A stretch of 38,211 nt of DNA. Origin: an uncultured Bacteroidales bacterium (GTDB lineage Bacteria > Bacteroidota > Bacteroidia > Bacteroidales > UBA932). The stretch is from NCBI GenBank assembly GCA_937899055.1, contig CALBPX010000024.1:1-38211 (forward strand), given 5' to 3'. Each line of letters begins with the position of its first letter. Positions within the stretch are counted from its first letter, which is position 1. The notes beneath the pieces were generated by a model. That model was not told the origin of the DNA. It saw nothing but the letters and a program-made list of their open reading frames with translations, and made no database searches. The position numbers were made by a program, and so were the translations under genes. Shown piece by piece: positions 16,996 to 24,351 of this stretch.

Positions 16996-18168
16996 ATGCG
17001 TAAAGTTTACGATTTTGAAAATGGAGTAGGGGTCATAGGCCTGATGAGCGGAACTTCGCTGGATGGGCTGGACATCTGCCATGCCCGTTTTTTCTTCAGA
17101 AACGGAAAATGGAGCTACGAAACCCTTAACGCTGAGGATGAGCAATATCCTCAGGAGCTGAAGGGCCGGCTTGCACGGGCTCAGGACATGACTGCTCAGG
17201 AATATGCGTTGCTACATTCCGACTATGGTCTTTATCTGGGAGAAAGGGTGAATGCCTTTATGGAAGGGCATAATCTTCTGCCAATGGACAGAATGTGCTC
17301 AGACTCCCGCAGGGAAGTTGCCATAATTGCCTCACACGGGCAGACGGTTTTCCACCAGCCGCATCTGAGTTTCACTGGTCAGATAGGAAGCGGGGCCGGC
17401 ATAGCAGCCCTTAGCGGAGTAGATACCGTATGCGATTTCCGCACTACAGATGTAGCTTTGGGCGGTCAGGGGGCTCCGCTGGTTCCCATCGGCGACAGGC
17501 ACCTGTTCGGCTCTTATGATTATTGCCTGAACCTGGGAGGCTTTTCAAATATCTCTTACGAGGAGGCCGGCTGCACGGGGCCGGATTGGCACGCCCGCAG
17601 GCTTGCTCACGATATCTCTCCGGTAAACTACGTGCTTAACCATTACACCAGACAGATTGGGCTGGAATACGACAAGGATGGCGGAATTGCCCGTGGCGGC
17701 AGCATCAACCGTCCTCTGCTTCAAAGTCTTAACAACCTTCCTTTCTATAAGCAGGCAGGTCCTAAGTCTCTTGGGCGTGAGTGGGTTGAGAAAGAAGTCC
17801 TTCCCCTGATTGAGGCAGCCAGGACACCTGAAGGAGAATCGCTGAGCATGGCAGATAAGCTCTGTACCTACACAGAACATGCGGCCTTTCAGATATCGCT
17901 GAGCATAAAGCAGAATACGGCAGAAAAGGCAAAGGTTCTGGTAACAGGAGGCGGCGCATACAATAAGTATCTGCTTGAGCGAATGAGGTTTAACGCTCCG
18001 CATGCAGAGTTTGTGGTACCGGACGACATTACCGTCAAGTTCAAGGAGGCCCTGATATTTGCATTTCTGGGGGCTTTGTACATTGCAGATCAGCCCAACT
18101 GCATGAGCAGCGTAACCGGAGCATCCTACGACTGCATAGGAGGGGCTATGTACAAGGCCGGAAGATAA
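16996..18168 (+). CDS. anmK: Anhydro-N-acetylmuramic acid kinase
   Basis: A 390-residue kinase of the ASKHA fold that opens and phosphorylates 1,6-anhydro-MurNAc to MurNAc-6-phosphate during peptidoglycan recycling. The ATP-binding motif GLMSGTSLDGLD is at 15-26. GQTVFHQP, the NLGGFSNIS block and LVTGGGAYN near the C-terminus are further family signatures. The frame is open further upstream, overlapping the M23 gene, but the family begins at about this Met, so the ATG at 16996 is used. It is 55 nt after the M23 peptidase gene and may be cotranscribed with it. Confidence 0.95.
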   Translation: MRKVYDFENGVGVIGLMSGTSLDGLDICHARFFFRNGKWSYETLNAEDEQYPQELKGRLARAQDMTAQEYALLHSDYGLYLGERVNAFMEGHNLLPMDRMCSDSRREVAIIASHGQTVFHQPHLSFTGQIGSGAGIAALSGVDTVCDFRTTDVALGGQGAPLVPIGDRHLFGSYDYCLNLGGFSNISYEEAGCTGPDWHARRLAHDISPVNYVLNHYTRQIGLEYDKDGGIARGGSINRPLLQSLNNLPFYKQAGPKSLGREWVEKEVLPLIEAARTPEGESLSMADKLCTYTEHAAFQISLSIKQNTAEKAKVLVTGGGAYNKYLLERMRFNAPHAEFVVPDDITVKFKEALIFAFLGALYIADQPNCMSSVTGASYDCIGGAMYKAGR

Positions 18169-18212
18169 TATCCAGCCCCTGCGCATCTTCCGTCCGATTT
18201 TTTCAAGAAATA

Positions 18213-18243
18213 TTTGGAAGTTTACAAATAAGTTGTATTTTTG
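18213..18243 (+). promoter_or_regulatory. Consensus promoter of rplS
   Basis: TTTG (18213-18216), a 19-nt spacer and TATTTTTG (18236-18243) form a full match to the Bacteroidota consensus. The predicted start is near 18249, leaving a 5' leader of about 100 nt. Confidence 0.85.
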
Positions 18244-18248
18244 CAGTC

Positions 18249-18334
18249 CCAAAACCGAAGGCAACCTCTTGTACAGGCCAAGGAGGCCGTAAGACACTGA
18301 GAATGACGGTTGGTGCTTTTGGTGCAATGTTGCC
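18249..18334 (+). ncRNA. Structured 5' leader of rplS (candidate L19 autoregulatory leader)
   Basis: CCAAAA (18249-18254) can pair with TTTTGG (18317-18322), and CCG (18255-18257) with CGG (18307-18309), closing the leader. Inside, CCTCTTG pairs with CAAG-G-AGG around a short loop. GGCAAC (18260-18265) also matches GTTGCC (18329-18334) perfectly, crossing the first helix, so the two form either a pseudoknot or exclusive states near the start codon. L19 leaders are known in other bacteria; this assignment is inference. Confidence 0.45.
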
Positions 18335-18351
18335 GATAAAACTTTAAGACA

Positions 18352-18732
18352 ATGGATTTAATAAAAGTAGCTCAAGAGGCTTTTGCCGGTGAGAAAAAAG
18401 AATTCCCTGCGTTCAAGGCAGGCGATACCGTAACCGTTACCTACAAAATCAAAGAGGGTGACAAAGAGAGGTTGCAGAACTTCAGGGGCGTATGCCTTCA
18501 GAGGCGCGGTGCCGGTGCTACCCAAACCTTTACAGTAAGAAAAGTTTCCAACGGTGTTGGAGTTGAGAGGATATTCCCTCTGAATTCTCCCTTCATCGAG
18601 AAGATAACCCTTGACAAGGTAGGTAAGGTAAGAAGGGCAAGAATCTTCTACCTCCGCGATCTGACCGGTAAGAAGGCTCGCATCAAGGAAAAGAGCTTTG
18701 CCAAAGTAGAAAAGAAGGCTGACGCTGAATAA
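18352..18732 (+). CDS. rplS: 50S ribosomal protein L19
   Basis: A 126-residue L19, part of the 30S-50S interface of the ribosome. The core F-K-A-G-D-T-V-T-V motif, the RLQNFRGVCLQRRGAG block, GVGVERIFPLNSP and the KVRRARIFYLRDLTGK block are all characteristic. A short Lys-rich tail (about 110-126) extends past the usual core. It lies alone with tRNA-Arg 13 nt downstream, and both end at the same terminator. Confidence 0.98.
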   Translation: MDLIKVAQEAFAGEKKEFPAFKAGDTVTVTYKIKEGDKERLQNFRGVCLQRRGAGATQTFTVRKVSNGVGVERIFPLNSPFIEKITLDKVGKVRRARIFYLRDLTGKKARIKEKSFAKVEKKADAE

Positions 18733-18745
18733 GCAGGCCTGAAAC

Positions 18746-18819
18746 GGCTCCGTAGCTCAATTGAATAGAGCATCTGACTACGGATCAGAAGGTTGCAGGT
18801 TTGAGCCCTGCCGGAGTCA
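18746..18819 (+). tRNA. tRNA-Arg (anticodon ACG)
   Basis: A complete cloverleaf: acceptor GGCTCCG/CGGAGTC with one G-U pair, D stem GCTC/GAGC, anticodon stem TCTGA/TCAGA with loop CTACGGA (anticodon ACG), and T stem GCAGG/CCTGC. The discriminator is A and CCA is not encoded. It reads arginine CGN codons after A34-to-I editing. Confidence 0.95.
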
Positions 18820-18822
18820 CTT

Positions 18823-18856
18823 AAAAATGCCACTGACATGTGTCAGTGGCATTTTT
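18823..18856 (+). terminator. Perfect-palindrome terminator after tRNA-Arg
   Basis: AAAAATGCCACTGAC and GTCAGTGGCATTTTT pair fully around a 4-nt loop, ending in five T. It closes the rplS/tRNA-Arg transcript and can work on both strands. Confidence 0.9.
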
Positions 18857-18888
18857 CATTCATTTTTGCGCAATGCTTTCTAAAAATT

Positions 18889-18977
18889 ATTTCCCCAAAA
18901 AAGTGTCGCAACTTTGAATTATTCCCCCAAAAAAGTGTCGCAACTTTGAAATATTCCCCCAAAAAAGTGTAAATTTG
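18889..18977 (+). repeat. Three tandem 32-bp direct repeats
   Basis: The unit (ATTCCCCCAAAAAAGTGTCG, then CAACTTTGAAAT) occurs with an exact 32-nt period starting at 18889, 18921 and 18953. Copies 1 and 2 are nearly identical. Copy 3 lacks CGC after GTGT and has one further change, which turns CAACTTTG into the perfect -7 box TAAATTTG. There are no unique spacers, so it is not a CRISPR array. Confidence 0.9.
18945..18977 (+). promoter_or_regulatory. Promoter of the DUF4143 ATPase gene, built from repeats
   Basis: TTTG (18945-18948), supplied by repeat copy 2, a 21-nt spacer and TAAATTTG (18970-18977) in copy 3 form a full consensus promoter. The predicted leader to the ATG is about 15 nt. 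Confidence 0.75.
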
Positions 18978-18998
18978 CAGCAAGGAACTAGAACGCTA

Positions 18999-20420
18999 AT
19001 GCTTAAAAGAAAAATAGAAGACACCCTCCTGCAGTGGAAGAATAAGCCTGGTCACAATCCTCTTGTCATCAAGGGAGTCCGTCAGTGCGGCAAAACTTTC
19101 ATTGTTCAGCAATTTGCTAAACAGCACTACCAGTCCGTAGTGTATGTCAATTTTGCTCTGGAGGCCGATAAGATTACTGCTTTTCTCGGAAACAAGGACG
19201 TTGACACCATCCTCCTTAACCTTTCCACCTTGATGCCTCAGGCCCAGTTCATCCCTAGAAAGACCTGCATCATTCTGGATGAGATTCAGGACTGCCCGGA
19301 TGCTCAAACATCTCTGAAGTCATTCAAATTGGATGGACGCTTTGATGTCATTGCCACCGGCTCCTTGCTGGGTGTGAAAGGTTATGGCAGCAAAAAGAAA
19401 CAGAATAATAAAAAGCTTGGAAAGAATTCTGTACCTGTTGGTTATGAAACCATAATCTCCATGTGCCCGCTGGATTTCGAGGAATTCCTTTGGGCCAACG
19501 GAATCCGGGCTGAAGCCATTGATGCCGTTCGTAAATGCTTTGTGCGCGAAACGCCTGTCCCTGAAGGTATCCATTATGCATTCAAACAGCTCTTCAACCG
19601 CTATATTGTTGTAGGTGGACTTCCTGCAGCCGTTAATAAATTCCTTGAAAGCAACCACATGGGTGAAGTAGCCGAAGTCTACAAGTCCATAATTGATGAA
19701 TATGAGGACGATATGGTAAAATATGCCGATGACGCGGATAAGCCACATATTCGTGAGTGCTTTGAATCCATTCCTGTGCAGCTGGCAAAAGAGAACAAGA
19801 AATTCCAATACTCCACGATCAAGAAAGGTGCTCGTGCATCCCAGTATGATGGTAGCCTGCAGTGGCTTGAAGATGCAGGCATTATCCATCGCTGCTACAA
19901 CACAGATACTCCTGAACTACCACTCGACGGTAATGCAAAGGAAGACGTATTCAAGGTCTATCTTACGGATATCGGCTTACTTATGGCCATGCTTAATCCG
20001 GGTACGCGCGCCGATGTACTCCAAGGGAACCTCTACGGCTACAAGGGTGCAATTTTCGAAGGAATTATGGCCGATTTCCTGCACAAGAAGGGACAGAATC
20101 TCTATTATTATCACAAAGACGGAGGTCTGGAACTGGATTTTCTTATTCGCCAAAAGGGAGAGTGCGTCCCTTGCGAGGTTAAATCAACATCCAACAAGGC
20201 AAAGAGTGTCAAGACCGTACTGAAACACCCTGAAAAGTACCATATCTCTCATGCCCTTAAATTTGGAGATTACAATGTCGGCCGGGAGGGTGCCATACTC
20301 ACTGTTCCATCCTACATGGGTTTCTTTCTGGAGTTCGATGCCGTAGAGGATATAGACCTGCCAATTCTGGACATCGACGAGGTTAACAGGCTTGCAAAGC
20401 AGATGTTTGTTGAGGAGTAA
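18999..20420 (+). CDS. AAA ATPase with DUF4143 and nuclease-like C-terminus
   Basis: A 473-residue AAA_14/DUF4143 protein. Walker A is GVRQCGKT (26-33), Walker B CIILDEIQ (90-97), and ATGSLLG (119-125) resembles a sensor. YIVVGGLPAAV (202-212) opens the DUF4143 part. In the C-terminal part, E354, D380 (ELD) and E393-V-K395 (CEVKS) have the spacing of a PD-(D/E)xK nuclease core. The family occurs in many copies in Bacteroidales genomes and its role is unknown; defence, toxin-antitoxin or mobile functions have been suggested. A TTG at 18975 would be inside the -7 box, so the ATG at 18999 is used. It sits just past tRNA-Arg, a typical insertion hotspot. Confidence 0.9.
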   Translation: MLKRKIEDTLLQWKNKPGHNPLVIKGVRQCGKTFIVQQFAKQHYQSVVYVNFALEADKITAFLGNKDVDTILLNLSTLMPQAQFIPRKTCIILDEIQDCPDAQTSLKSFKLDGRFDVIATGSLLGVKGYGSKKKQNNKKLGKNSVPVGYETIISMCPLDFEEFLWANGIRAEAIDAVRKCFVRETPVPEGIHYAFKQLFNRYIVVGGLPAAVNKFLESNHMGEVAEVYKSIIDEYEDDMVKYADDADKPHIRECFESIPVQLAKENKKFQYSTIKKGARASQYDGSLQWLEDAGIIHRCYNTDTPELPLDGNAKEDVFKVYLTDIGLLMAMLNPGTRADVLQGNLYGYKGAIFEGIMADFLHKKGQNLYYYHKDGGLELDFLIRQKGECVPCEVKSTSNKAKSVKTVLKHPEKYHISHALKFGDYNVGREGAILTVPSYMGFFLEFDAVEDIDLPILDIDEVNRLAKQMFVEE

Positions 20421-20424
20421 AGAT

Positions 20425-20577
20425 TGCATCTTGAGTCTTATTTGCGGTATTTTCTCCTCAAAGGCAATGTTCATCAGAGCAAAGCGGTCTTTGAGGGAGT
20501 ACAGTGTATATAAGGTATGCCGTCCGGTTTTATCTGAAAACTCTACAATCGGTATTTTAAATCCCTACAAATTGGGG
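20425..20577 (-). pseudogene. Possible gene remnant, unidentified
   Basis: On the minus strand, between the ATPase stop and the next promoter, about 50 codons stay open after a TAG. They read like protein (for example TLYTLYSLKDRFALMNIAF, then EEKIPQIRLKMQ). The frame then runs on antisense to the ATPase gene. No start with a promoter is visible and I do not recognise it. It could be a fragment of an older gene cut by arrival of the ATPase module, or chance. Confidence 0.25.
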
Positions 20578-20639
20578 TTGTAATGTATTTATGCGGTGTT
20601 TAAAACTCTACATACTGTATTTTGTGTGTTCTATTTGTG

Positions 20640-20647
20640 TATCTTTG
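20640..20647 (+). promoter_or_regulatory. -7 box of the phosphate/CYTH gene cluster
   Basis: TATCTTTG fits the consensus and lies 27 nt before the DUF47 ATG. No TTTG sits at exactly 19-21 nt (the nearest is 15 nt upstream), which is compatible with an activator-dependent promoter. No other TAnnTTTG box was seen in the gaps before the next seven genes. Confidence 0.5.
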
Positions 20648-20674
20648 AATCATAAAATCTAAAATAATATAGGT

Positions 20675-21334
20675 ATGGGTTTGGCAGAGTTATTTTCCAG
20701 GAAATCGGAGAAATTGGAGAAGAATGTCAGTGGGCTGATGGAAACTGTTGACCACTCCCTAATAGTTTTCAGGGAAGGTGTCAAGAATTATCTGTATGGC
20801 GATGAGGAGAGCTTTGCCGAGAACTTGGGCAAAATGGCCGCCTTGGAGGCTGAGGCATCGTCCAGAATCAAGGAAATTGAGAATATCCTTTACTCAAGGG
20901 GATATCTAATCCGTTCAAGAGGGGACATAATGAGGCTTTTGGAGAGGTTTGACCATATTTTCATTATAATCAGCACGGACCTTATCCAGTTTGAAATTGA
21001 GTCTCCGAAAATTCCATCAGAACTCAAAAGGGAATTTGTGAAACTCAGCGAACTGGCCGCTATGGCAGCTGAGAGCACTATTCCTGGAACCAACGCATAC
21101 TTCACTTCTCCTAAAAATGTGGCGGAAACCACCTCTCAGGTATATTTCTACGAGAAGGAAGCGGTGAAACTCTCACAATCCATAAAGAGAACCGTTTTCC
21201 ACGATATGGATAATCTCAAGCTCAGCGAAAAGTTCCATCTGAGGTATTTTGCGCTGCATATCGAGGATCTTTCAAAGGCTGCCGTAAAAGTGGCTGAGCA
21301 ACTTTCCGTCATGAGTATAAAAAGGGCGCTGTAA
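20675..21334 (+). CDS. DUF47 family (PhoU-like) phosphate regulator
   Basis: A 219-residue all-helical protein of the DUF47/PhoU-like family. It shows the typical N-terminal helix (FSRKSEKLEKNVSGLMETV), the EAEASSRIKEIENILYSRG segment, and a C-terminal helix with HIEDLSKAAVKVAEQL. DUF47 genes usually sit directly before a PiT phosphate permease and are thought to control it, by analogy with PhoU. Here the stop codon abuts the ATG of a membrane protein that looks like a modified PiT (TAAATG), so the usual pairing seems kept, with an altered partner. It is the first gene of the cluster. Confidence 0.88.
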   Translation: MGLAELFSRKSEKLEKNVSGLMETVDHSLIVFREGVKNYLYGDEESFAENLGKMAALEAEASSRIKEIENILYSRGYLIRSRGDIMRLLERFDHIFIIISTDLIQFEIESPKIPSELKREFVKLSELAAMAAESTIPGTNAYFTSPKNVAETTSQVYFYEKEAVKLSQSIKRTVFHDMDNLKLSEKFHLRYFALHIEDLSKAAVKVAEQLSVMSIKRAL

Positions 21335-22939
21335 ATGGATTGTATCCTGTACATAATAATCTCTGTTTTGTTTGCCGGCACTTTTCTGATGATGCTGGAA
21401 CTGCCTTATGTGAGCGGTTCTGTGCTTGCTTCGGGAGCCGGGGAGAGGATTGGTGTCAGGATTTTTGGGCCGGTACTTCTGCTTTGCGGTCTCTGTGTTC
21501 CGGTTTTCTGGCCTGAGTACTTTGAGCTGATGATTGGCGGTTTTCTCAAATCTGATGGCATTGTCAATGTATTGCCTGTGGGCATAGCTACGGCTGTTGC
21601 AGCAATGGCGGTGAAAGGTTTCAGCCGCTTTTCAGCCGTGCCCTTTGCTTTCATGGCCTCCATTGCCGGCCTTGGCCTTGCCGGCGGAAAGGCAATAACA
21701 GCCGCTGAAGTGCTTCCATACATTGTTTCCTGGACTGCCGCTCCTATTCTTTGTGCGTTGTTTTCAGCAATCATCTATATGATGTTTGCTGCATGGCACA
21801 GAAGGCAAAACACCCATATGGCGCTTATGGAAGCCAGGATGCTTTCTGCATCTACGGTGGCGGCTTTCATACTGTTTCCTTTGTTTTCATTGAACAATTC
21901 TCTGATATTCACATACCTTCCGTCTGGTTATGGATATAGGGCAGCAGCAGTGGCCTGCGTTTGTGCTGTTCTGATATGGCCTATTGTCAGGAAACCGGAG
22001 GTCTTTACAAAGTGGAACATTGCTGATTATGAACTGGATACCAATCCTCAATCCATTTTCAGCCTTATGGCGGGAATGATTCTCTGCTTTTTGCTGTTTA
22101 CCAGCCCGCTTCCCGGGAAGATTGGTCTGGCTTCAACCCCTCTTCCGGCAGGAACACTTTATATGGCGGCTCTTGCAGGAATCAGCATTTGCGGCCGCCG
22201 GACCCTTATCGACGGTCCTCAGATTGTTAAGGGAGCAGTGGCAATGTACATTTCTCCTCTTATGGCATTTCTCGTGGCTTATTGCCTTGGGAGAATTATG
22301 GACGGGGAATTGACCGGAACCCTGATTGTTCTTGGAATGATCCTGCTTGTGGCAGGAATTGCATTCTTTATCATACACCAGAGCCGCGTTCTGGTGGATC
22401 AGCAGATTGCCAGAGCCCACGAGCAGCAGGTCTATTCTACCAGAAAGTCTCTTTCAGCTTTGGAGGTCAGGGCGGAGATGACAGAAAAAGATCTTCTTGA
22501 CAAGCTTGAGACCAAGCGCAAGGAACTGGTAGATTTTGCTGTAGGCATCAGCGACCAGAAAAACTATATGGAGGAAGTCTATGAGCAGCTGAAAATGGTC
22601 AGGGGTGCCAAGGACGGTGAAGAGAAGGACTCCAAGACGGATCAGTTGCTGCAATCGCTGAGGGAGAGGATGTACTTCACCCGTGAGGTCAATGACTTCT
22701 ATGCCCGCAGCGAGGAACTGCACAAAGACTTCAACCAGAGGCTGACGGATTCTTTCCCGCATCTTACCGAGAACGAGAAGAAACTGGCCACACTTCTCCG
22801 CCAAGGCTTTTCCAGCAAGTATATTGCATCGCTGATGAACATTACTCCCAAGAGTGTAGAGATAAACCGCTACCGCCTGAGGTCAAAGCTTGGCCTGAGG
22901 CGCAGCGACAACCTTATAAAATTCATTAAATCAATTTAA
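21335..22939 (+). CDS. Membrane-bound LuxR-type regulator with PiT-like transmembrane domain
   Basis: A 534-residue protein in three parts. Residues 1 to about 348 hold about ten hydrophobic segments. Residues about 350-473 are a charged coiled coil. Residues 474-534 form a LuxR-type HTH (LTENEKKLATLLRQGFSSKY, then IASLMNITPKSVEINRYRLR). The membrane part follows DUF47, where a PiT permease normally sits. VLPYIVSWTAAPILCALFSA resembles the PiT 'SWxxsPilg' helix, and MLSASTVAAFILFPLFSLNN resembles the second PiT repeat with NN in place of ND. The conserved PiT Asp/Asn signature is not intact, so it is more likely a phosphate sensor than a transporter. The HTH call is firm; the PiT relation is inference. 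Confidence 0.75.
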   Translation: MDCILYIIISVLFAGTFLMMLELPYVSGSVLASGAGERIGVRIFGPVLLLCGLCVPVFWPEYFELMIGGFLKSDGIVNVLPVGIATAVAAMAVKGFSRFSAVPFAFMASIAGLGLAGGKAITAAEVLPYIVSWTAAPILCALFSAIIYMMFAAWHRRQNTHMALMEARMLSASTVAAFILFPLFSLNNSLIFTYLPSGYGYRAAAVACVCAVLIWPIVRKPEVFTKWNIADYELDTNPQSIFSLMAGMILCFLLFTSPLPGKIGLASTPLPAGTLYMAALAGISICGRRTLIDGPQIVKGAVAMYISPLMAFLVAYCLGRIMDGELTGTLIVLGMILLVAGIAFFIIHQSRVLVDQQIARAHEQQVYSTRKSLSALEVRAEMTEKDLLDKLETKRKELVDFAVGISDQKNYMEEVYEQLKMVRGAKDGEEKDSKTDQLLQSLRERMYFTREVNDFYARSEELHKDFNQRLTDSFPHLTENEKKLATLLRQGFSSKYIASLMNITPKSVEINRYRLRSKLGLRRSDNLIKFIKSI

Positions 22940-22969
22940 TTTTCATTTTTACAAACCAATTTATTTACT

Positions 22970-24337
22970 ATGCGAAAAACTTTATTATTTGCGGCGGTTA
23001 TGCTGTTAGGTATTTCGGCAGCTTTCGCCCAGGAAACAGTGAAGCGCAACCAGTACGGAGTGGCTGTACAGTCCGAAAGGCTCGATGTTGAGGCTCAGGA
23101 CGGCATTCTGGTACTTGAGAATCAGAAGACAGGCTATAAACTGTGGTTTGATACCCGCGCTCAGGTAGATGGAGCCGTTTTCTTTGGCCAGGACAAAGAT
23201 TACGACAATATCGGTAACGGAACCAGCATCCGCCGTGCCCGTTTTGCGGTAAAGGGCCAGATCAACGAAAGTTGGTATGGTGAGTTTGACATGGACCTTG
23301 CTGACGGTCTGATTGAACTCAAAGACGCTATCGTGCGTTACACAGGAATTCCGAATCTGGATCTCCAGGTAGGTAACTTCAAGGAGAATTTCTCTATCCA
23401 GAGGAACACAACTTCGCGTTATCTGCAGTTTATGGAGAGGCCTATGGTAACTTCAGCATTGGCTCCCAGCCGTCATCTCGGTATCAACGCCAAGTATGCA
23501 AAGGATTGGCTGTGGGCTTCTGCCGGTGCTTTTACTCAGGAAGTAAAAGGCGCTGAGGAAGAAGGCTATGTAAAGGACAACAACAAGGACTATGGCCGCA
23601 ACACAGGTGTGTCTCTGACAGGTAAGGTTGTCTTCCGTCCTCTGTACAAGATGCAGGATGCAAGCCTCCATATAGGTTTTGCAGGTTCTTACAGAAGGGC
23701 TAAGACCAGCGTTGACCCCAAGGAATACGGAATGTACAGGGCCAGCGCCCGTAACTCCACAAGCATCAACCGCAAGAAGTACATAGATACCGACAATCTT
23801 CCGGGCTATGACCACAACTTCCTGTGGACCATTGAGCTTGCAGGTCACTATCAGGGCCTCCGCTACGAAGGTGCCTACATAGGCGACAATGTTCATTTCA
23901 AGAAGACTGCCGTAGATCCTAAGACCAAGAATTTTGGCGGTTGGTATGTTCAGGCAGGCTACCTTCTTTTTGGAGGTACTCAGCGATATGATTCCAACGG
24001 CGGTAAATACACCAAGGTTAACCGCGGACAGAAGTGGGGTGATATTGAACTCTGCGCACGCTATGAGTTCTGCGACCTCAACGACGCCAATGTTTACGGT
24101 GGTGCTGCCGAGGCCTATACCTTTGGTCTTAACTGGTTGGTAAACAACAATGTTAAGATTATGCTCAACTATCAGTTCAACAACAACGACCGTTACGCAA
24201 ACGGCAAGAACAAGCTGTTTGTAGGCCACGATGCCCTCGGAAACCCTACAAAGGACTACACCAAGGTTGTTGAAGGTAAGAGAAAGGCCGGTGTGGATTA
24301 TCACATGCTCGGTATCCGTTTTGAGATTGACTTCTAA
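22970..24337 (+). CDS. OprO/OprP-type phosphate-selective porin
   Basis: A 455-residue outer-membrane porin. A signal peptide ends at AFA-Q (residue 20-21). A short N-terminal segment precedes a beta-barrel of alternating hydrophobic strands, ending in RFEIDF with the terminal Phe typical of barrel proteins. The blocks RRARFAVKGQINESWYGEFD, IELKDAIVRYTG and the VGNFKENFSIQRNTTSRYL region followed by MERP match the phosphate-selective porin O/P family (PF07396). Members pass phosphate, pyrophosphate or polyphosphate. Lying 30 nt after the regulator gene with no promoter seen between them, it fits a phosphate-uptake role; Bacteroidota members are not all proven phosphate specific. Confidence 0.9.
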   Translation: MRKTLLFAAVMLLGISAAFAQETVKRNQYGVAVQSERLDVEAQDGILVLENQKTGYKLWFDTRAQVDGAVFFGQDKDYDNIGNGTSIRRARFAVKGQINESWYGEFDMDLADGLIELKDAIVRYTGIPNLDLQVGNFKENFSIQRNTTSRYLQFMERPMVTSALAPSRHLGINAKYAKDWLWASAGAFTQEVKGAEEEGYVKDNNKDYGRNTGVSLTGKVVFRPLYKMQDASLHIGFAGSYRRAKTSVDPKEYGMYRASARNSTSINRKKYIDTDNLPGYDHNFLWTIELAGHYQGLRYEGAYIGDNVHFKKTAVDPKTKNFGGWYVQAGYLLFGGTQRYDSNGGKYTKVNRGQKWGDIELCARYEFCDLNDANVYGGAAEAYTFGLNWLVNNNVKIMLNYQFNNNDRYANGKNKLFVGHDALGNPTKDYTKVVEGKRKAGVDYHMLGIRFEIDF

Positions 24338-24351
24338 AATTGAATCAGATT

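Noticed and set aside
18823..18856. TGACA...TGTCA palindrome as another copy of the heat-shock element
   Set aside because: It is part of a perfect long hairpin ending in a T tract behind tRNA-Arg, so it is a terminator. The spacing to a TGGCA element differs from dnaK and grpE.
18889..18977. CRISPR array
   Set aside because: The three repeats are directly abutting with a 32-nt period and no unique spacers, and no cas gene is near.
23453..24304. Long minus-strand frame inside the porin gene
   Set aside because: Antisense to a clear OprP-type porin, with a low-complexity Val/Ile-rich translation typical of a shadow frame.
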